From Acinetobacter indicus CIP 110367 (GTDB lineage Bacteria; Pseudomonadota; Gammaproteobacteria; Pseudomonadales; Moraxellaceae), in the NCBI RefSeq assembly GCF_000488255.1, contig NZ_KI530755.1, positions 372,001 to 436,000 of the forward strand: a DNA stretch of 64,000 bases. The letters run 5' to 3'. The position numbers and the translations under genes are program-made. The notes beneath the pieces are model-generated. The model made no database searches. It was not told where the DNA came from and worked only from the letters and a program-made list of their open reading frames with translations. Shown piece after piece: positions 8,927 to 18,207 of the stretch (position 1 is the stretch's first letter; each line of letters opens with the position of its first letter).

Positions 8927-9997
8927 TCATTGATTTGACGGAGCGCCAGGAGCGGATGGCGCGGGCAAACCCTGCCGGATTAGTGCTGAAAATTGTGCAC
9001 TATCCAGCTGGCCCGGCTGTTCCACACGCGGATTGATATAAGCGCGCTGATACCAGCTTTCAATGCTCAAGCTCTGATCAAGCGCCTGTAAATCATACAA
9101 ATAATTGGGTAAATAACCCGAAGCTAGCAGGCGATAATCGGTGGGCAAGGTCTGGTTGGATACTGCCTGCACCATGTCAAAGACCAGGGTGGTGCAGTTA
9201 CTGGTCAGGGTGTTATACCATTTGGGCTGTTGTGCCAGTTCATCGGCTTTGGCCAGATATTCTAGAAACAGGGCTTTTTGCATGTCCCGTGGCATCTTCA
9301 GCGGGAAAAAATAGACCTGTTCGCCGCGAATATTACTGCGGGTATAGATAATATCTTTTTCATCCGCTGCCACCAGACTCAGTTCATATTTGCGGAAGAA
9401 TCCGCCCAGCGAAGAAAATTCTTCATGGCGTTCTTTGCGGATTTCAATCGAAAAAGTCAGCGGTGCGGCATTGGCAAAATCGAAACTGACCAGGGTGTGG
9501 GCAATTTGTGGTCCCATCCAGTAGGAAGTGATGATGTTGACGCCCCGAATCTGGTTCAGGTCATAATGGCGACTTTCCCAGCGCTGCTCGTAGGAACCAT
9601 CGCTGTGCCAGTTAAAGTTACGCACATTGTGCAGAATGACCTGATCGCCGTGACGCTCGGAATGTAACAGCTGCGCCACTTCGGGATTCCAGTCGCGGTC
9701 CTGGCGAGGTGGCAGGCCAAAATACCAGAGCTGGCTGCACAGAAATACCAGCAGATAAATCAGCACATCCAGTTTACGGCTAATCAGATGCCGGCTGATA
9801 TAGATGCCCAGAATGCTCATGGCAAAGGCAATCCACAGGCCAATCAGGATCCGGCTAAACAGCAGTCCAAACGGCTGCTGAAACCACAGGATCAGCACCA
9901 GCCAGATCGAGCTGCCAATTACAAACAGGCTAAACAGGCCATGCAAACTGCCTTGAATCAAACGCTGTGCCAGTTCGGGCTGTTGGGGTGTCTGCAT
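8927..9997 (-). CDS. DUF4105 membrane protein (Lnb N-terminal domain family)
   Basis: 356 residues. Three transmembrane spans (about residues 17-35, 42-63 and 75-95) are followed by an extracytoplasmic DUF4105 domain: RHGDQVILHNVRNFNW, then ISFDF-like strands and the signature NCTTLVFDMV near residue 267, whose Cys resembles a papain-like nucleophile. Related domains occur in Lnb-type and putative periplasmic cysteine hydrolases; the substrate is unknown. The next gene upstream on this strand is folA, 29 nt away, so read-through from folA is possible. Confidence 0.75.
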   Translation of the reverse strand: MQTPQQPELAQRLIQGSLHGLFSLFVIGSSIWLVLILWFQQPFGLLFSRILIGLWIAFAMSILGIYISRHLISRKLDVLIYLLVFLCSQLWYFGLPPRQDRDWNPEVAQLLHSERHGDQVILHNVRNFNWHSDGSYEQRWESRHYDLNQIRGVNIITSYWMGPQIAHTLVSFDFANAAPLTFSIEIRKERHEEFSSLGGFFRKYELSLVAADEKDIIYTRSNIRGEQVYFFPLKMPRDMQKALFLEYLAKADELAQQPKWYNTLTSNCTTLVFDMVQAVSNQTLPTDYRLLASGYLPNYLYDLQALDQSLSIESWYQRAYINPRVEQPGQLDSAQFSALIRQGLPAPSAPGAPSNQ

Positions 9998-10026
9998 GCT
10001 GATGAATTCATTCAGAAAAATAAGCT

Positions 10027-10539
10027 TTATTTTCGGTAGCTGGCAAACTCAAATGCAATGCCAGTTTTGTCATCCAAATGTTGCTCGGCACTGACTTTCT
10101 GGAACGCTGCCGGAATTTCCGGATAATGTGCATCGCCCTGCACATCCAGCTCGACATGGGTCAGTTCCAGACGGTCGGCAATATCCATGGTCTGTTTAAA
10201 GATTTCACCACCGCCAATAATAAAAATACTGTCCGGCTTTTCTGAAGCCTGCACATCAGCCACGGCCTGAGTTAAAGCTTCTTCAATTGAATAGGCGACT
10301 TTGGTGCCCTCAAAGGCCCAATTTGGATCTCGGGTAATCACCCAATTGACACGTTTCGGTAAGGCACGACCCATTGATTCCAGGGTTTTACGGCCCATCA
10401 CTACCACGCCGCCCTGGGTAATTTCCTTAAAATGTTTTAAGTCGGCAGAAATATGCCATGGCAAATCATTGGCTTTTCCAATACAGCGCTGCTGATCCAT
10501 GGCCACCACGTGTACAACTTCTAAACCTTGAAATGCCAT
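10027..10539 (-). CDS. folA: Dihydrofolate reductase
   Basis: NADPH-dependent reduction of dihydrofolate to tetrahydrofolate; the trimethoprim target. 170 residues with VVAMDQQRCIGKANDLPWH at the N-terminus (substrate and cofactor site), VVMGRKTLES, and IFIIGGGEIFKQ (GGG motif). It lies just downstream of thyA on the same strand, the usual pairing because ThyA produces the dihydrofolate that FolA recycles. A hairpin at 10586-10612 separates them. Confidence 0.96.
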   Translation of the reverse strand: MAFQGLEVVHVVAMDQQRCIGKANDLPWHISADLKHFKEITQGGVVVMGRKTLESMGRALPKRVNWVITRDPNWAFEGTKVAYSIEEALTQAVADVQASEKPDSIFIIGGGEIFKQTMDIADRLELTHVELDVQGDAHYPEIPAAFQKVSAEQHLDDKTGIAFEFASYRK

Positions 10540-10585
10540 GCTGTTTCATCCATATCTCATGCGAAAAATTAACCCTATTAAAATG

Positions 10586-10612
10586 TAAAATCCCCCTCGA
10601 TGAAAGGGGGAT
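10586..10612 (-). terminator. Hairpin terminator between thyA and folA
   Basis: ATCCCCCT/AGGGGGAT stem followed on the minus strand by TTTTAC. The same C/G-rich core recurs near 20000, so it may be a dispersed Acinetobacter repeat used as a terminator. Confidence 0.5.
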
Positions 10613-10639
10613 GGGGCATTTGTCCGGAATTAATTGGCT

Positions 10640-11482
10640 TTAAACCGCTACCGGGGCCTTAATTGCCGGATGTGACTCATAACCGACAATTTCAATATCT
10701 TCAAATTTAAACGCGAACAGATCTTTGACGTCCGGGTTCAGTTTCAGCTGGCACAGCCCCAGCGGTTCACGACTGAGTTGCAGTTGTGCCTGTTCAAAAT
10801 GGTTGGCATATAAATGGGTATCGCCGCCGGTCCAGACAAAATCACCAACCTCTAGATCACATACCTGGGCAATCATATGGGTCAGCAGCGCATAGCTAGC
10901 AATATTGAATGGTACACCCAGGAAGACATCGGCACTACGCTGATACAGCTGGCAAGAGAGTTTGCCGTTATGAACAAAAAACTGGAACAGGGTATGACAA
11001 GGTGGTAATGCCACCTGACCGGCTTCCTGCGGATTCCAGCCCGATACAATTAAACGGCGTGAATTCGGGTTGGTTTTAATCTCATTGATTAGCCAGGAAA
11101 TCTGGTCAAAACCATCCTGATTATAGCCGTTATCGGCATTTTTGCTGGCGCCAAAGTTACGCCACTGATGGCCATATACCGGACCAAGCTCGCCTTCAGG
11201 ACGGCCGAAACGCGCGGTCTGTTCTGCCGTTGACCATTCATCCCAAATCGTAACTTTGTTGTCCTGCAGATACTGAACGTTGGTATCACCTTTCAGGAAC
11301 CATAACAGTTCAATCACAATTGAACGGAAATGCACTTTTTTGGTGGTTAACAGCGGAAAACCCTGAGACAGATCAAAGCGCATCTGATGACCGAATACAG
11401 AACGGGTTCCCGTGCCGGTACGGTCGCCTTTGTCGCCGCCGTGGTCAAGGATATGTTGTAACAGGTCAAGATATTGGCGCAT
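10640..11482 (-). CDS. thyA: Thymidylate synthase
   Basis: Methylates dUMP to dTMP with methylene-tetrahydrofolate. 280 residues, close to the E. coli length (264). The catalytic Cys lies in [12 protein letters not shown] and the folate/dUMP binding runs are [35 protein letters not shown] and GDTHLYANH. Cytoplasmic. It is followed by folA on the same strand. Confidence 0.97.
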   Translation of the reverse strand: MRQYLDLLQHILDHGGDKGDRTGTGTRSVFGHQMRFDLSQGFPLLTTKKVHFRSIVIELLWFLKGDTNVQYLQDNKVTIWDEWSTAEQTARFGRPEGELGPVYGHQWRNFGASKNADNGYNQDGFDQISWLINEIKTNPNSRRLIVSGWNPQEAGQVALPPCHTLFQFFVHNGKLSCQLYQRSADVFLGVPFNIASYALLTHMIAQVCDLEVGDFVWTGGDTHLYANHFEQAQLQLSREPLGLCQLKLNPDVKDLFAFKFEDIEIVGYESHPAIKAPVAV

Positions 11483-11638
11483 GAAATTCTCTCAATCAAA
11501 TAGTGATGTGGCTCCTGTGTCGACCTTCATTGCAGCGCAAAAGGCTGGCTGTGTTGAAGATCTTGGCTTTAAATGAGCACATAAAAGTGCAGCCATCATA
11601 ACATTGATGCCGGGCCGAGATGAATATTCATCATCATT

Positions 11639-11666
11639 AAAAAAAGGCATCTTAAAAAAGATGCCT
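11639..11666 (-). terminator. Terminator of the lipocalin gene
   Basis: AGGCATCTT/AAGATGCCT stem followed on the minus strand by seven T, 19 nt after the stop codon. Confidence 0.8.
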
Positions 11667-11684
11667 CAGCAAAATAGTGGCAGC

Positions 11685-12176
11685 TTATGCGGTTGGCCGG
11701 CCGGTGTGCGGGGTGTAAATCAGATCACTCAGGTCATAACCCAGACTTTTGGCCTGCGCCAGATATTCATTTTGTGTGGCTTCATCCAGCTGTGGATGAC
11801 GATGCAGCAACCATAAGTATTTGCGGCTCGGGTCACCGACCAGTGCGGTCTGATACTCCGGATCAAGTTTTAAAATCCAGTAATCACCTTTGGTAAACGG
11901 AATCCAGCGCAGGCCTTCTGGCAAGAAGCTGACTTCCAGCTTGCCATGTTCAGCATCGACCGGGGTGGCTTCACCAATCGATTCATCTAGTTGACCCTGA
12001 CCATCCAGACGGCGGTTTTGCACACGCACTTTGCTATCTTCATTCAGGCTGTAGGTGGCGGAAATATCGGTACTGTCTTCGGGTTCATGGCGCATTGGCA
12101 AACGGGCAATTTCGTACCAGGTGCCCAAATAACGTTGCAGGTTAAAACCGGAAATGGTGTTCAGTTCTGAATTCAT
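11685..12176 (-). CDS. Lipocalin family protein (Blc-like, without signal peptide)
   Basis: 163 residues from the ATG at 12176, chosen because AGGAAG lies 6 nt upstream; the TTG six bases earlier has no such site. The lipocalin motif GTWYEIARLP is near residue 16, followed by VSFLPEG, YWILKLDPEY and YLWLLHRHPQL, as in bacterial Blc. Blc is normally an outer-membrane lipoprotein binding lysophospholipids, but this copy starts MNSELNTISG with no signal or lipobox, so it is likely cytoplasmic or lost its leader. Confidence 0.85.
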   Translation of the reverse strand: MNSELNTISGFNLQRYLGTWYEIARLPMRHEPEDSTDISATYSLNEDSKVRVQNRRLDGQGQLDESIGEATPVDAEHGKLEVSFLPEGLRWIPFTKGDYWILKLDPEYQTALVGDPSRKYLWLLHRHPQLDEATQNEYLAQAKSLGYDLSDLIYTPHTGRPTA

Positions 12177-12360
12177 AAACAACTTCCTGAATTATTTTCA
12201 TAAAGACTGCAGTTATTCTAAGCAGGCTGAACGGGATTCGGGTTATTGTTGTTAGCGCTCCTGTTTCGGCATGTATGCAGTGTAAATTCAGCCCGGTTTT
12301 CTGTGCAGCAACTGCTACACAGGTTATTAAAATGCAAAAAATTGGACAGGAAAATAAAGT

Positions 12361-12735
12361 TTAGGAGTCAAACCGTTTGGCACGTTGCTGGTAGATCGAC
12401 ACCATAAACAGTCCTACCAAGATAAAGCCGAGTGCTTGCAAGGCCATGGCCCAAAGTTGCATTTTCGGTAGAAACAACAGCAATACGGCCAGCAGGAGCA
12501 GCGGTGCCAGATTCAATCCCCCGTACATCAGTCTGCGCTGATGTTCTGGCCAGGAACGACGATTGCTCCATTGATACAGCAGATGTAAGCCCATGCCCAG
12601 AATCAGACTGAGGATGACCCAAAACGGTGGCAGCTGTGCCTGCGTCGAGGCCAGATAAATCAGCAGACAGGTACCAATACAGATCATCAGTTTGAGCTGA
12701 CGATGACAACGCGCGGAATACCAGAAACTGAGCAT
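12361..12735 (-). CDS. Small four-span membrane protein, tandem paralog B
   Basis: 124 residues, about four transmembrane spans, hydrophobic throughout, ending in a basic cytoplasmic tail (YQQRAKRFDS). It begins MLSFWYSARCHRQLKLMICI, resembling MLEFWFNPNVSVLQKLMLFI of the next gene upstream, and both end with a GLGFMALAI/ALGFILVGL-like span, so the two look like an old tandem duplication. Its ATG directly follows the stop codon of that gene (TAAATG), implying translational coupling. No known function. Confidence 0.6.
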   Translation of the reverse strand: MLSFWYSARCHRQLKLMICIGTCLLIYLASTQAQLPPFWVILSLILGMGLHLLYQWSNRRSWPEHQRRLMYGGLNLAPLLLLAVLLLFLPKMQLWAMALQALGFILVGLFMVSIYQQRAKRFDS

Positions 12736-13113
12736 TTATGCCTGATCCTGATGTTGATGCAGCAATGACAGTGGCGAGAACAGACAAATTGCCAGAGCCA
12801 TAAAGCCAAGTCCTTGTGCGCCCGGTAATAAAATTTCACCCTGTTGCATATTCATGAAAATTAGTGCCAACAGCAGGGCAATCGGAATCCAGGTCAGCAG
12901 GCGATACAGTAAACCGGTGGGACGTTGTGCCGCAAAATGAATTTTGCAGTAACGGCAAATCAGAAAAATAATACCGGTGCCCATAAACATCAGGATGGCA
13001 TCATAGGCCAGCGGTTGCATCCAGTATAAAACGCCGGTGACCACTGCAATCAGAATAAACAGCATGAGTTTTTGCAGTACGGATACGTTGGGATTAAACC
13101 AGAATTCGAGCAT
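12736..13113 (-). CDS. Small four-span membrane protein, tandem paralog A
   Basis: 125 residues with about four transmembrane spans. Spans 1 and 2 are closely packed and are followed by a basic loop (CRYCKIHFAAQRPTG). First gene of a two-gene unit with its paralog. It lies just downstream of lgt but beyond the lgt terminator. I do not recognise a family. Confidence 0.6.
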   Translation of the reverse strand: MLEFWFNPNVSVLQKLMLFILIAVVTGVLYWMQPLAYDAILMFMGTGIIFLICRYCKIHFAAQRPTGLLYRLLTWIPIALLLALIFMNMQQGEILLPGAQGLGFMALAICLFSPLSLLHQHQDQA

Positions 13114-13164
13114 AGCCCACCAGATGAATTGTGCAAGGGTGCATGCACTTTAGCAAAAATGGCA

Positions 13165-13190
13165 TAAAAAAAGCGAGGCCAATGCCTCGC
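13165..13190 (-). terminator. Terminator of lgt
   Basis: GCGAGGC/GCCTCGC stem followed on the minus strand by seven T. Confidence 0.8.
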
Positions 13191-13196
13191 TCCGGT

Positions 13197-14006
13197 TTAA
13201 CTATTTTTCTGTGGGCCCCAGTCATAGATTTTTTTCTGGTAGGCGTACCACATCATCCAGAGACCGACCAGAATCATTGGCAGACTCAGGAATTGGCCTT
13301 TACTCATCCAGGCAATAAATAGCTGACCATTGTCCGGTTCGCGGAAGAATTCCACCACAAAACGCGCCAGACCATAACCAATCAGGAACAGTGCCGAAAC
13401 TGCCATACGTGGACGCGGTTTGGAACTGAACCACCACAGCAGAATAAATAACAGCAGCCCTTCAAACAGCGCCTGATACAACTGTGATGGATGACGTACC
13501 AGCTGTAGTGGATCGGTCGGGAAAATCATGCCCAGTGCAAAGTTTGGATCAGTGACCGGACGGCCATATAACTCGCCACCAATAAAGTTGCCGATGCGTC
13601 CAAACATCAGCCCGGTCGGGACACAAGGTGCAATAAAGTCCAGGGTTTGGAACCAGGTCATCTGGTATTTTTTGCACCAGAACAGCATGGCCAGCATGAC
13701 CCCCAGGAAACCACCGTGGAAACTCATGCCCCCGGTCCAGACTTGAAACAGCCACACCGGGTTAGCCAGAAACTGCTCAAAGCCATAAAAGAACACATAA
13801 CCGACACGGCCGCCAATGACTACACCCAGCGCGCCGTAAAAGATCAGGTCCGAAACCATGTCCGGTGTCCAGCCACGCTGCTTGGCGCGATAAGTGGCCA
13901 GACCCCAGGCAAATAAAAAGGCCAATAAATACATCAGTCCATACCAGTGGACTTGTAAGGGACCCAGCGATATCGCCACCGGATCAATATTTGGATAGGT
14001 CAGCAT
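13197..14006 (-). CDS. lgt: Prolipoprotein diacylglyceryl transferase
   Basis: Inner-membrane enzyme that transfers diacylglycerol from phosphatidylglycerol to the lipobox Cys, the first step in lipoprotein maturation. 269 residues with seven expected spans. Visible are [12 protein letters not shown] (essential His), [24 protein letters not shown] and the Lgt signature [14 protein letters not shown]. At least five lipobox proteins encoded in this window depend on it. Confidence 0.96.
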   Translation of the reverse strand: MLTYPNIDPVAISLGPLQVHWYGLMYLLAFLFAWGLATYRAKQRGWTPDMVSDLIFYGALGVVIGGRVGYVFFYGFEQFLANPVWLFQVWTGGMSFHGGFLGVMLAMLFWCKKYQMTWFQTLDFIAPCVPTGLMFGRIGNFIGGELYGRPVTDPNFALGMIFPTDPLQLVRHPSQLYQALFEGLLLFILLWWFSSKPRPRMAVSALFLIGYGLARFVVEFFREPDNGQLFIAWMSKGQFLSLPMILVGLWMMWYAYQKKIYDWGPQKNS

Positions 14007-14100
14007 TCCTGTTCCTTGTCATTCTGTTTTGCACAGATTTTAGCTGAATAAGATGAAAAATGTTGTACATTCAATGTGTAAAGATAGCGAGCAGGAAATT

Positions 14101-14883
14101 ATGTGTATTGTGGCCTTTGCCTGGCAGGTTCTGGATGAGCTGCCTTTATGTTTAATTTCAAACCGTGATGAGTTTTATCAGCGTCCGACTGCGGCGTTGC
14201 ATGCCTGGGAAAATAGCCCGATTTATGCCGGACAGGACTTGCAGTCGGGTGGCACCTGGATGGGCGTGACCGCCAGAGGCCGCTGGGCCATTGTTACCAA
14301 TTTTCGTAATGGACAGGATCAGCACAATTATCCGACCTCACGCGGGCATCTGATTCAGGATTTTCTGGAATCTGAATTAAGTCCAATTCGCTTTGCGCAA
14401 GCCTTGGAGCCGCGCCAGTGCGATTATGCCGGCTTTAATTTATTTGTCGGCGACCGGGAACAGGCGGTGTATATGAGTAACCGAGGGGAGGCGCCGCAAG
14501 TGCTGGCCAAAGGGGTATATGTGGTGTCCAATGGCTTAATGGGCGAGCATTGGGAAAAAACCGGCCATTTGCGTAAACGCTTTACCCAAGAATTTTTACC
14601 GATGTTACAGCAAGTCCAGTTGCCAGAAGCAGATCTGCAGCATGCTGCCTGGAATATTTTGGAAGATGAACGCAAGGTGATTGCAGATTTATTGCCAGAA
14701 ACCGGTATCTCTGTCGAGCTAGAAGAGTTATTGTCGTCGACCTTTATTCAGAGTCCGGCGTATGGTACACGCTGTTCCAATATTTTAAGATTAAATGCTC
14801 AGCAATGGCACTGGTTAGAGAAAAGCCAGCAGGGTGAAACCGCCGGGCAGATCGTGGAGCTGAATATTCCACTACAGAAATAA
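14101..14883 (+). CDS. NRDE family protein (TANGO2-like)
   Basis: 260 residues from the ATG at 14101, chosen because AGGA lies 6-10 nt upstream and the family starts MCIVAFAW; an in-frame ATG 48 nt earlier lacks this fit. The name-giving NRDE run appears as LISNRDEFYQRPTAAL, followed by GGTWMGVTARGRWAIVTNFRN, YVVSNGLMGEHWEKT and YGTRCSNILRL. The family shares features with Ntn hydrolases (Cys at position 2), and eukaryotic TANGO2 has been tied to lipid or heme handling, but the bacterial role is unknown. Divergent from lgt. Confidence 0.85.
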   Translation: MCIVAFAWQVLDELPLCLISNRDEFYQRPTAALHAWENSPIYAGQDLQSGGTWMGVTARGRWAIVTNFRNGQDQHNYPTSRGHLIQDFLESELSPIRFAQALEPRQCDYAGFNLFVGDREQAVYMSNRGEAPQVLAKGVYVVSNGLMGEHWEKTGHLRKRFTQEFLPMLQQVQLPEADLQHAAWNILEDERKVIADLLPETGISVELEELLSSTFIQSPAYGTRCSNILRLNAQQWHWLEKSQQGETAGQIVELNIPLQK

Positions 14884-14911
14884 AAAATACCGGCATCAAG
14901 CCGGTATTTTT
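14884..14911. terminator. Shared bidirectional terminator
   Basis: AAAAATACCGGC/GCCGGTATTTTT serves the NRDE gene on the plus strand and PhoX on the minus strand. Confidence 0.85.
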
Positions 14912-14924
14912 GTGAAAGAGAGGA

Positions 14925-17252
14925 TTATCCTGCAATCGCTTTACCATCAGTACGAGTGATGACCACTGTTGCAGAACGAGGGCGTGCAGTTTTGTTATTG
15001 ATATCCGTTTGAGTTGCTGGCCAATGGCTTGTTGGTGCATCAAAACGTGGTGAATCTTCGCCTGGGTGCTGAACGTTAATGAAGATTGCTTTGTAGTCAG
15101 GTGTCATGGTCACGCCGGTGATTTCACATTCTTTTGGTCCAACCAGGAAGCGACGCAGGTTTTCATCCGTTACTTGAGCACCTGCAATAGTGGCTTGGCC
15201 GTTTACTGTAGTTACAGACTGACCATCACCGACCTGACCAGGTAATGCAGCAAGCATCATACAGTTAGTGACATCAGTATATGCACCATCATCGGTTTGA
15301 ATCCAAAGCACACCACGTGGATCAAACCACATACCATCCGGGCTCGAGAAGTCATTGGCATCGGTCAAGCCTGAAAGGTTGATGTTCGCATCCATTTGAG
15401 CTTCTGCACCAAACAGATAAATATCCCACTCAAACGTTGTTGCAGCAGTGCTTTCTTCTTTAAAGCGAATAATGTGGCCGTTGACGTTCCCTTTACCCCC
15501 TTCAGGGTCTGAATAGTTACGTGGGTTAGCTGCATTTACTGGTTGTTCCGGATTATTACCACGGTTAGAGTTGTTGGTTAAAGTTACATAAACTTCACCA
15601 TTTTCAGGATTCACAGCAACCCATTCTGGACGGTCCATTTTAGTTGCACCGACAGAGTCTGCAGCAAGGCGAGCAAAAGTCAGGACATCTGCTTGAGAGC
15701 TAAATGGATAAAGGGTATTGTCTTGTGTCAAACCATTTTTACCAAATGCCAGTTCAATCCATTCGCCCTGACCTGAAGCATCAAATTTGGCAACATAGAA
15801 TTTCCCTGTATTCATATACTTGTCGCCAGCAGCATAACCGCCGTTGACATCTTTAGGGTCCCACACTGCATCTGATACGAATTTATAGATGTATTCACCA
15901 CGAGAGTCATCGCCCATATAGAAGGCAAACTGCTGTCCTTCAATTGCACGGCTTGCACGGCAATCTTCATGCGCAAAACGACCTAAAGCAGTACGTTTTA
16001 CCGGGTTTGCACTATTATCAAATGGATCAATTTCAACAATCCAGCCAAAGGTATTTGGTGCATTACGATAGTCTTCAGTCGCAGATGCTTTGGTTACGTT
16101 AGCTGACCAGCGATCATACATATCTTGTGATTCAACACCAGCCTGAGCAGTTTCCCATGCATAACGTGAAGATTTATCTAAATAAACAATACGGCCTTGT
16201 TCGTCGAGTTCCGGCACTTTTTGTTTTTGTGCATCGAGAACATAAACAATGTTATTTTTCTCATCACGTTTAATTGAACCATCTGCATTTTTTTCAGTTT
16301 GATATGAAATATCTAAGCCTAAGCCATAACGTTTGAGTGCAGTTTTCTCTGCTTCGCTACGGTCTGCGTATTGGTCTGTGCCTGAACGTTGGAAATAACC
16401 AATAAAGTTTTCTTCGGCAGTTAAATAAGTGCCCCATGGTGTATAACCATTACCACAGTTATTTTGTGTACCACGTGTTTGGCGACCGGCAGGAGAGAAC
16501 GCTGTACGCAGTAATGGAGAATTTGGATTGACCGCTGGACCTGCAAAATCCATTACTGTTGAAGCTGTAATACGACGGTTAAATGGTGATGATTTAACAA
16601 TTTCTACCGCTTGAGTTTCGGTATTTTTCTTAATGTGTACCACAGAAACACCGTGAGCATTCACTTCGCGGATAACTTCATCTTCTGGACGACGGCCATT
16701 TACTTTGGTTGGACCTTCTGGGTGCAAGAAGGTTTGGTTAATATATTCATGGTTTAAAACCAGTAAGCCATGATCAGATGCGTTTGCATCATAGCGCCCC
16801 GTTTTGGTACTCAAGCCAAAATAACTCATACCATCGTGGCAGTCACCAGAACGGAACTGGAAACTTGGACCTAATGGAACATTTTTGTCTGCATTCCAAT
16901 CGCTAAAAGCAGGGTGAATCGAGTCACCTAAAGCATATAATACAGTTGCCTGATAGCCTTCTGGAACGGTCACAATATCATTTAAGTTTTTATCAACAGC
17001 TGTGAAAGAAAGTGACTCCGGTTTGCTGTTTGGATCTTCCTGGTCAGCTGGTGGAGTAACACTGTTGTCATCATCGTCATCACTACATGCAGACAGTGAA
17101 GATGCTAAAGCTAAAGCAGCTGCACCACTTGCAGTTCTTTTAATTAAACTGCGGCGACTGATACGTTGTTCTAAAATGTCACGAAAGTGTGTATTGTCTG
17201 AAGTGTTGTTATCTAACTCTTGATCTTCATTGTAAGGCATATAGTCAGTCAT
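14925..17252 (-). CDS. phoX: PhoX family alkaline phosphatase (DUF839), Tat-exported lipoprotein
   Basis: 775 residues from the ATG at 17252, which has TAGGA upstream; the TTG 15 nt earlier is unlikely. The N-terminus carries a twin-arginine signal SRRSLIKRT (residues 33-41) and a hydrophobic stretch ending LSAC, a lipobox, followed by SDDDDD, which predicts a Tat-dependent lipoprotein. The mature region is a PhoX/DUF839 beta-propeller (DHGLLVLNHEYINQ, APAGRQTRGTQNNCGNG-like run, RPEWVAVNPENGEVYVTLTNN, SSPDGMWFDPRGVLWIQTDDG). PhoX enzymes are Ca/Fe-dependent phosphomonoesterases for phosphate scavenging. tatABC lies just upstream on the same strand, behind a terminator. Confidence 0.88.
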   Translation of the reverse strand: MTDYMPYNEDQELDNNTSDNTHFRDILEQRISRRSLIKRTASGAAALALASSLSACSDDDDDNSVTPPADQEDPNSKPESLSFTAVDKNLNDIVTVPEGYQATVLYALGDSIHPAFSDWNADKNVPLGPSFQFRSGDCHDGMSYFGLSTKTGRYDANASDHGLLVLNHEYINQTFLHPEGPTKVNGRRPEDEVIREVNAHGVSVVHIKKNTETQAVEIVKSSPFNRRITASTVMDFAGPAVNPNSPLLRTAFSPAGRQTRGTQNNCGNGYTPWGTYLTAEENFIGYFQRSGTDQYADRSEAEKTALKRYGLGLDISYQTEKNADGSIKRDEKNNIVYVLDAQKQKVPELDEQGRIVYLDKSSRYAWETAQAGVESQDMYDRWSANVTKASATEDYRNAPNTFGWIVEIDPFDNSANPVKRTALGRFAHEDCRASRAIEGQQFAFYMGDDSRGEYIYKFVSDAVWDPKDVNGGYAAGDKYMNTGKFYVAKFDASGQGEWIELAFGKNGLTQDNTLYPFSSQADVLTFARLAADSVGATKMDRPEWVAVNPENGEVYVTLTNNSNRGNNPEQPVNAANPRNYSDPEGGKGNVNGHIIRFKEESTAATTFEWDIYLFGAEAQMDANINLSGLTDANDFSSPDGMWFDPRGVLWIQTDDGAYTDVTNCMMLAALPGQVGDGQSVTTVNGQATIAGAQVTDENLRRFLVGPKECEITGVTMTPDYKAIFINVQHPGEDSPRFDAPTSHWPATQTDINNKTARPRSATVVITRTDGKAIAG

Positions 17253-17377
17253 TTTTTTTCCTAGCAAATTCGCTTGGTGGTTTAAAAGTTATATGTAAAT
17301 TAGTGGCTAAACATGACGTCAAGGTTAAGCTTATATGTCAAACTGGTTAAATTCACCAAACCGTAAATGGTTGCCAT

Positions 17378-17407
17378 AAAAAAAGAAGCAACAAGTGCTT
17401 CTTTTTT
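17378..17407 (-). terminator. Terminator between tatC and phoX
   Basis: AAGAAGCA/TGCTTCTT stem with A/T tracts on both sides. It lies just after tatC, so phoX probably has its own promoter in 17253-17377. Confidence 0.75.
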
Positions 17408-17424
17408 AAATTCATGAGCTTATA

Positions 17425-18207
17425 TTATTTCCGGTTGACTCGACGCTTCTCAATCAGCTTGCCAGCAAATAAGCCCAATTCGAATAACATCCACATTGGA
17501 ATGGCCAGCATAATCATCGACAGCGCATCCGGTGGGGTAACAAACATCGAAACAAAGAAACAGCCGACAATAATAAATCGACGTTTTTCGACCAGCTGCT
17601 GGGTACTAACCACACCAATTAAAATCAGCAATAGGGTAATAATCGGAATTTCAAAGGTAAATCCGAACACCAAAAATAGCTTCAAACAAAAAGTCAGATA
17701 ACTATTAATATCGGTCATCGGGGCAACTGTTTCCGGTGACACACTGATGAAAAAGTGCAGAATTGACGGCAGTGCAATAAAGTAAGCAAATGAAATCCCA
17801 ATATAGAACAGGGCAATACTGCTTATGAGCAATGGCAGCGCCAGACTTTTCTCTTTTTCATATAAGGCCGGTTTTACGAAAGCCCACAGCTGATAAATAA
17901 TAAACGGCATCGCAATCATCAATGCCACAAAAAAATTTAGCTTAAACGGTGCCATAAAGGTGGCCGTGACATCGGTAGCAATCATGGTCGATGAGGTCGG
18001 CAACTGCGCACGCAGCGGCTCAGATAAAATCTGATAGGTGCGATTGGCAAAAGGCAATAAGCAGAAAAACAGTGCAATAACCAAACCCACAATTTTAAAT
18101 AGATGCTTGCGCAGAATCACCAGATGTTTGGTGATCGGCATTTCTTCTAAAGCAGCTTGCTCGCCCACTGTCGCCGCTGGCAATTGAGAAGGAGAACTTT
18201 GACTCAT
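17425..18207 (-). CDS. tatC: Sec-independent translocase subunit TatC
   Basis: Six-span core of the twin-arginine translocase, which recognises the RR signal of folded substrates. 260 residues. Family runs visible are ITKHLVILRKHLFKIVG (N-terminal cytoplasmic signal-binding region), FMAPFKLNFFVALMIAMPFIIYQLWAFVKPALYEKEK, and FTFEIPIITLLLILIGVVS. The start overlaps the tatB stop by 4 nt. Third gene of tatABC. Confidence 0.96.
   Translation of the reverse strand: MSQSSPSQLPAATVGEQAALEEMPITKHLVILRKHLFKIVGLVIALFFCLLPFANRTYQILSEPLRAQLPTSSTMIATDVTATFMAPFKLNFFVALMIAMPFIIYQLWAFVKPALYEKEKSLALPLLISSIALFYIGISFAYFIALPSILHFFISVSPETVAPMTDINSYLTFCLKLFLVFGFTFEIPIITLLLILIGVVSTQQLVEKRRFIIVGCFFVSMFVTPPDALSMIMLAIPMWMLFELGLFAGKLIEKRRVNRK

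Noticed and set aside
9278..9667. 129-codon ORF opposite the DUF4105 gene
   Set aside because: Shadow frame within a well-supported gene.
17300..17345. Possible Pho box upstream of phoX (TTGACATATAAGCTTAAC on the minus strand)
   Set aside because: Only the first half fits the consensus; the second half is poor, so I do not annotate it despite the attractive context.
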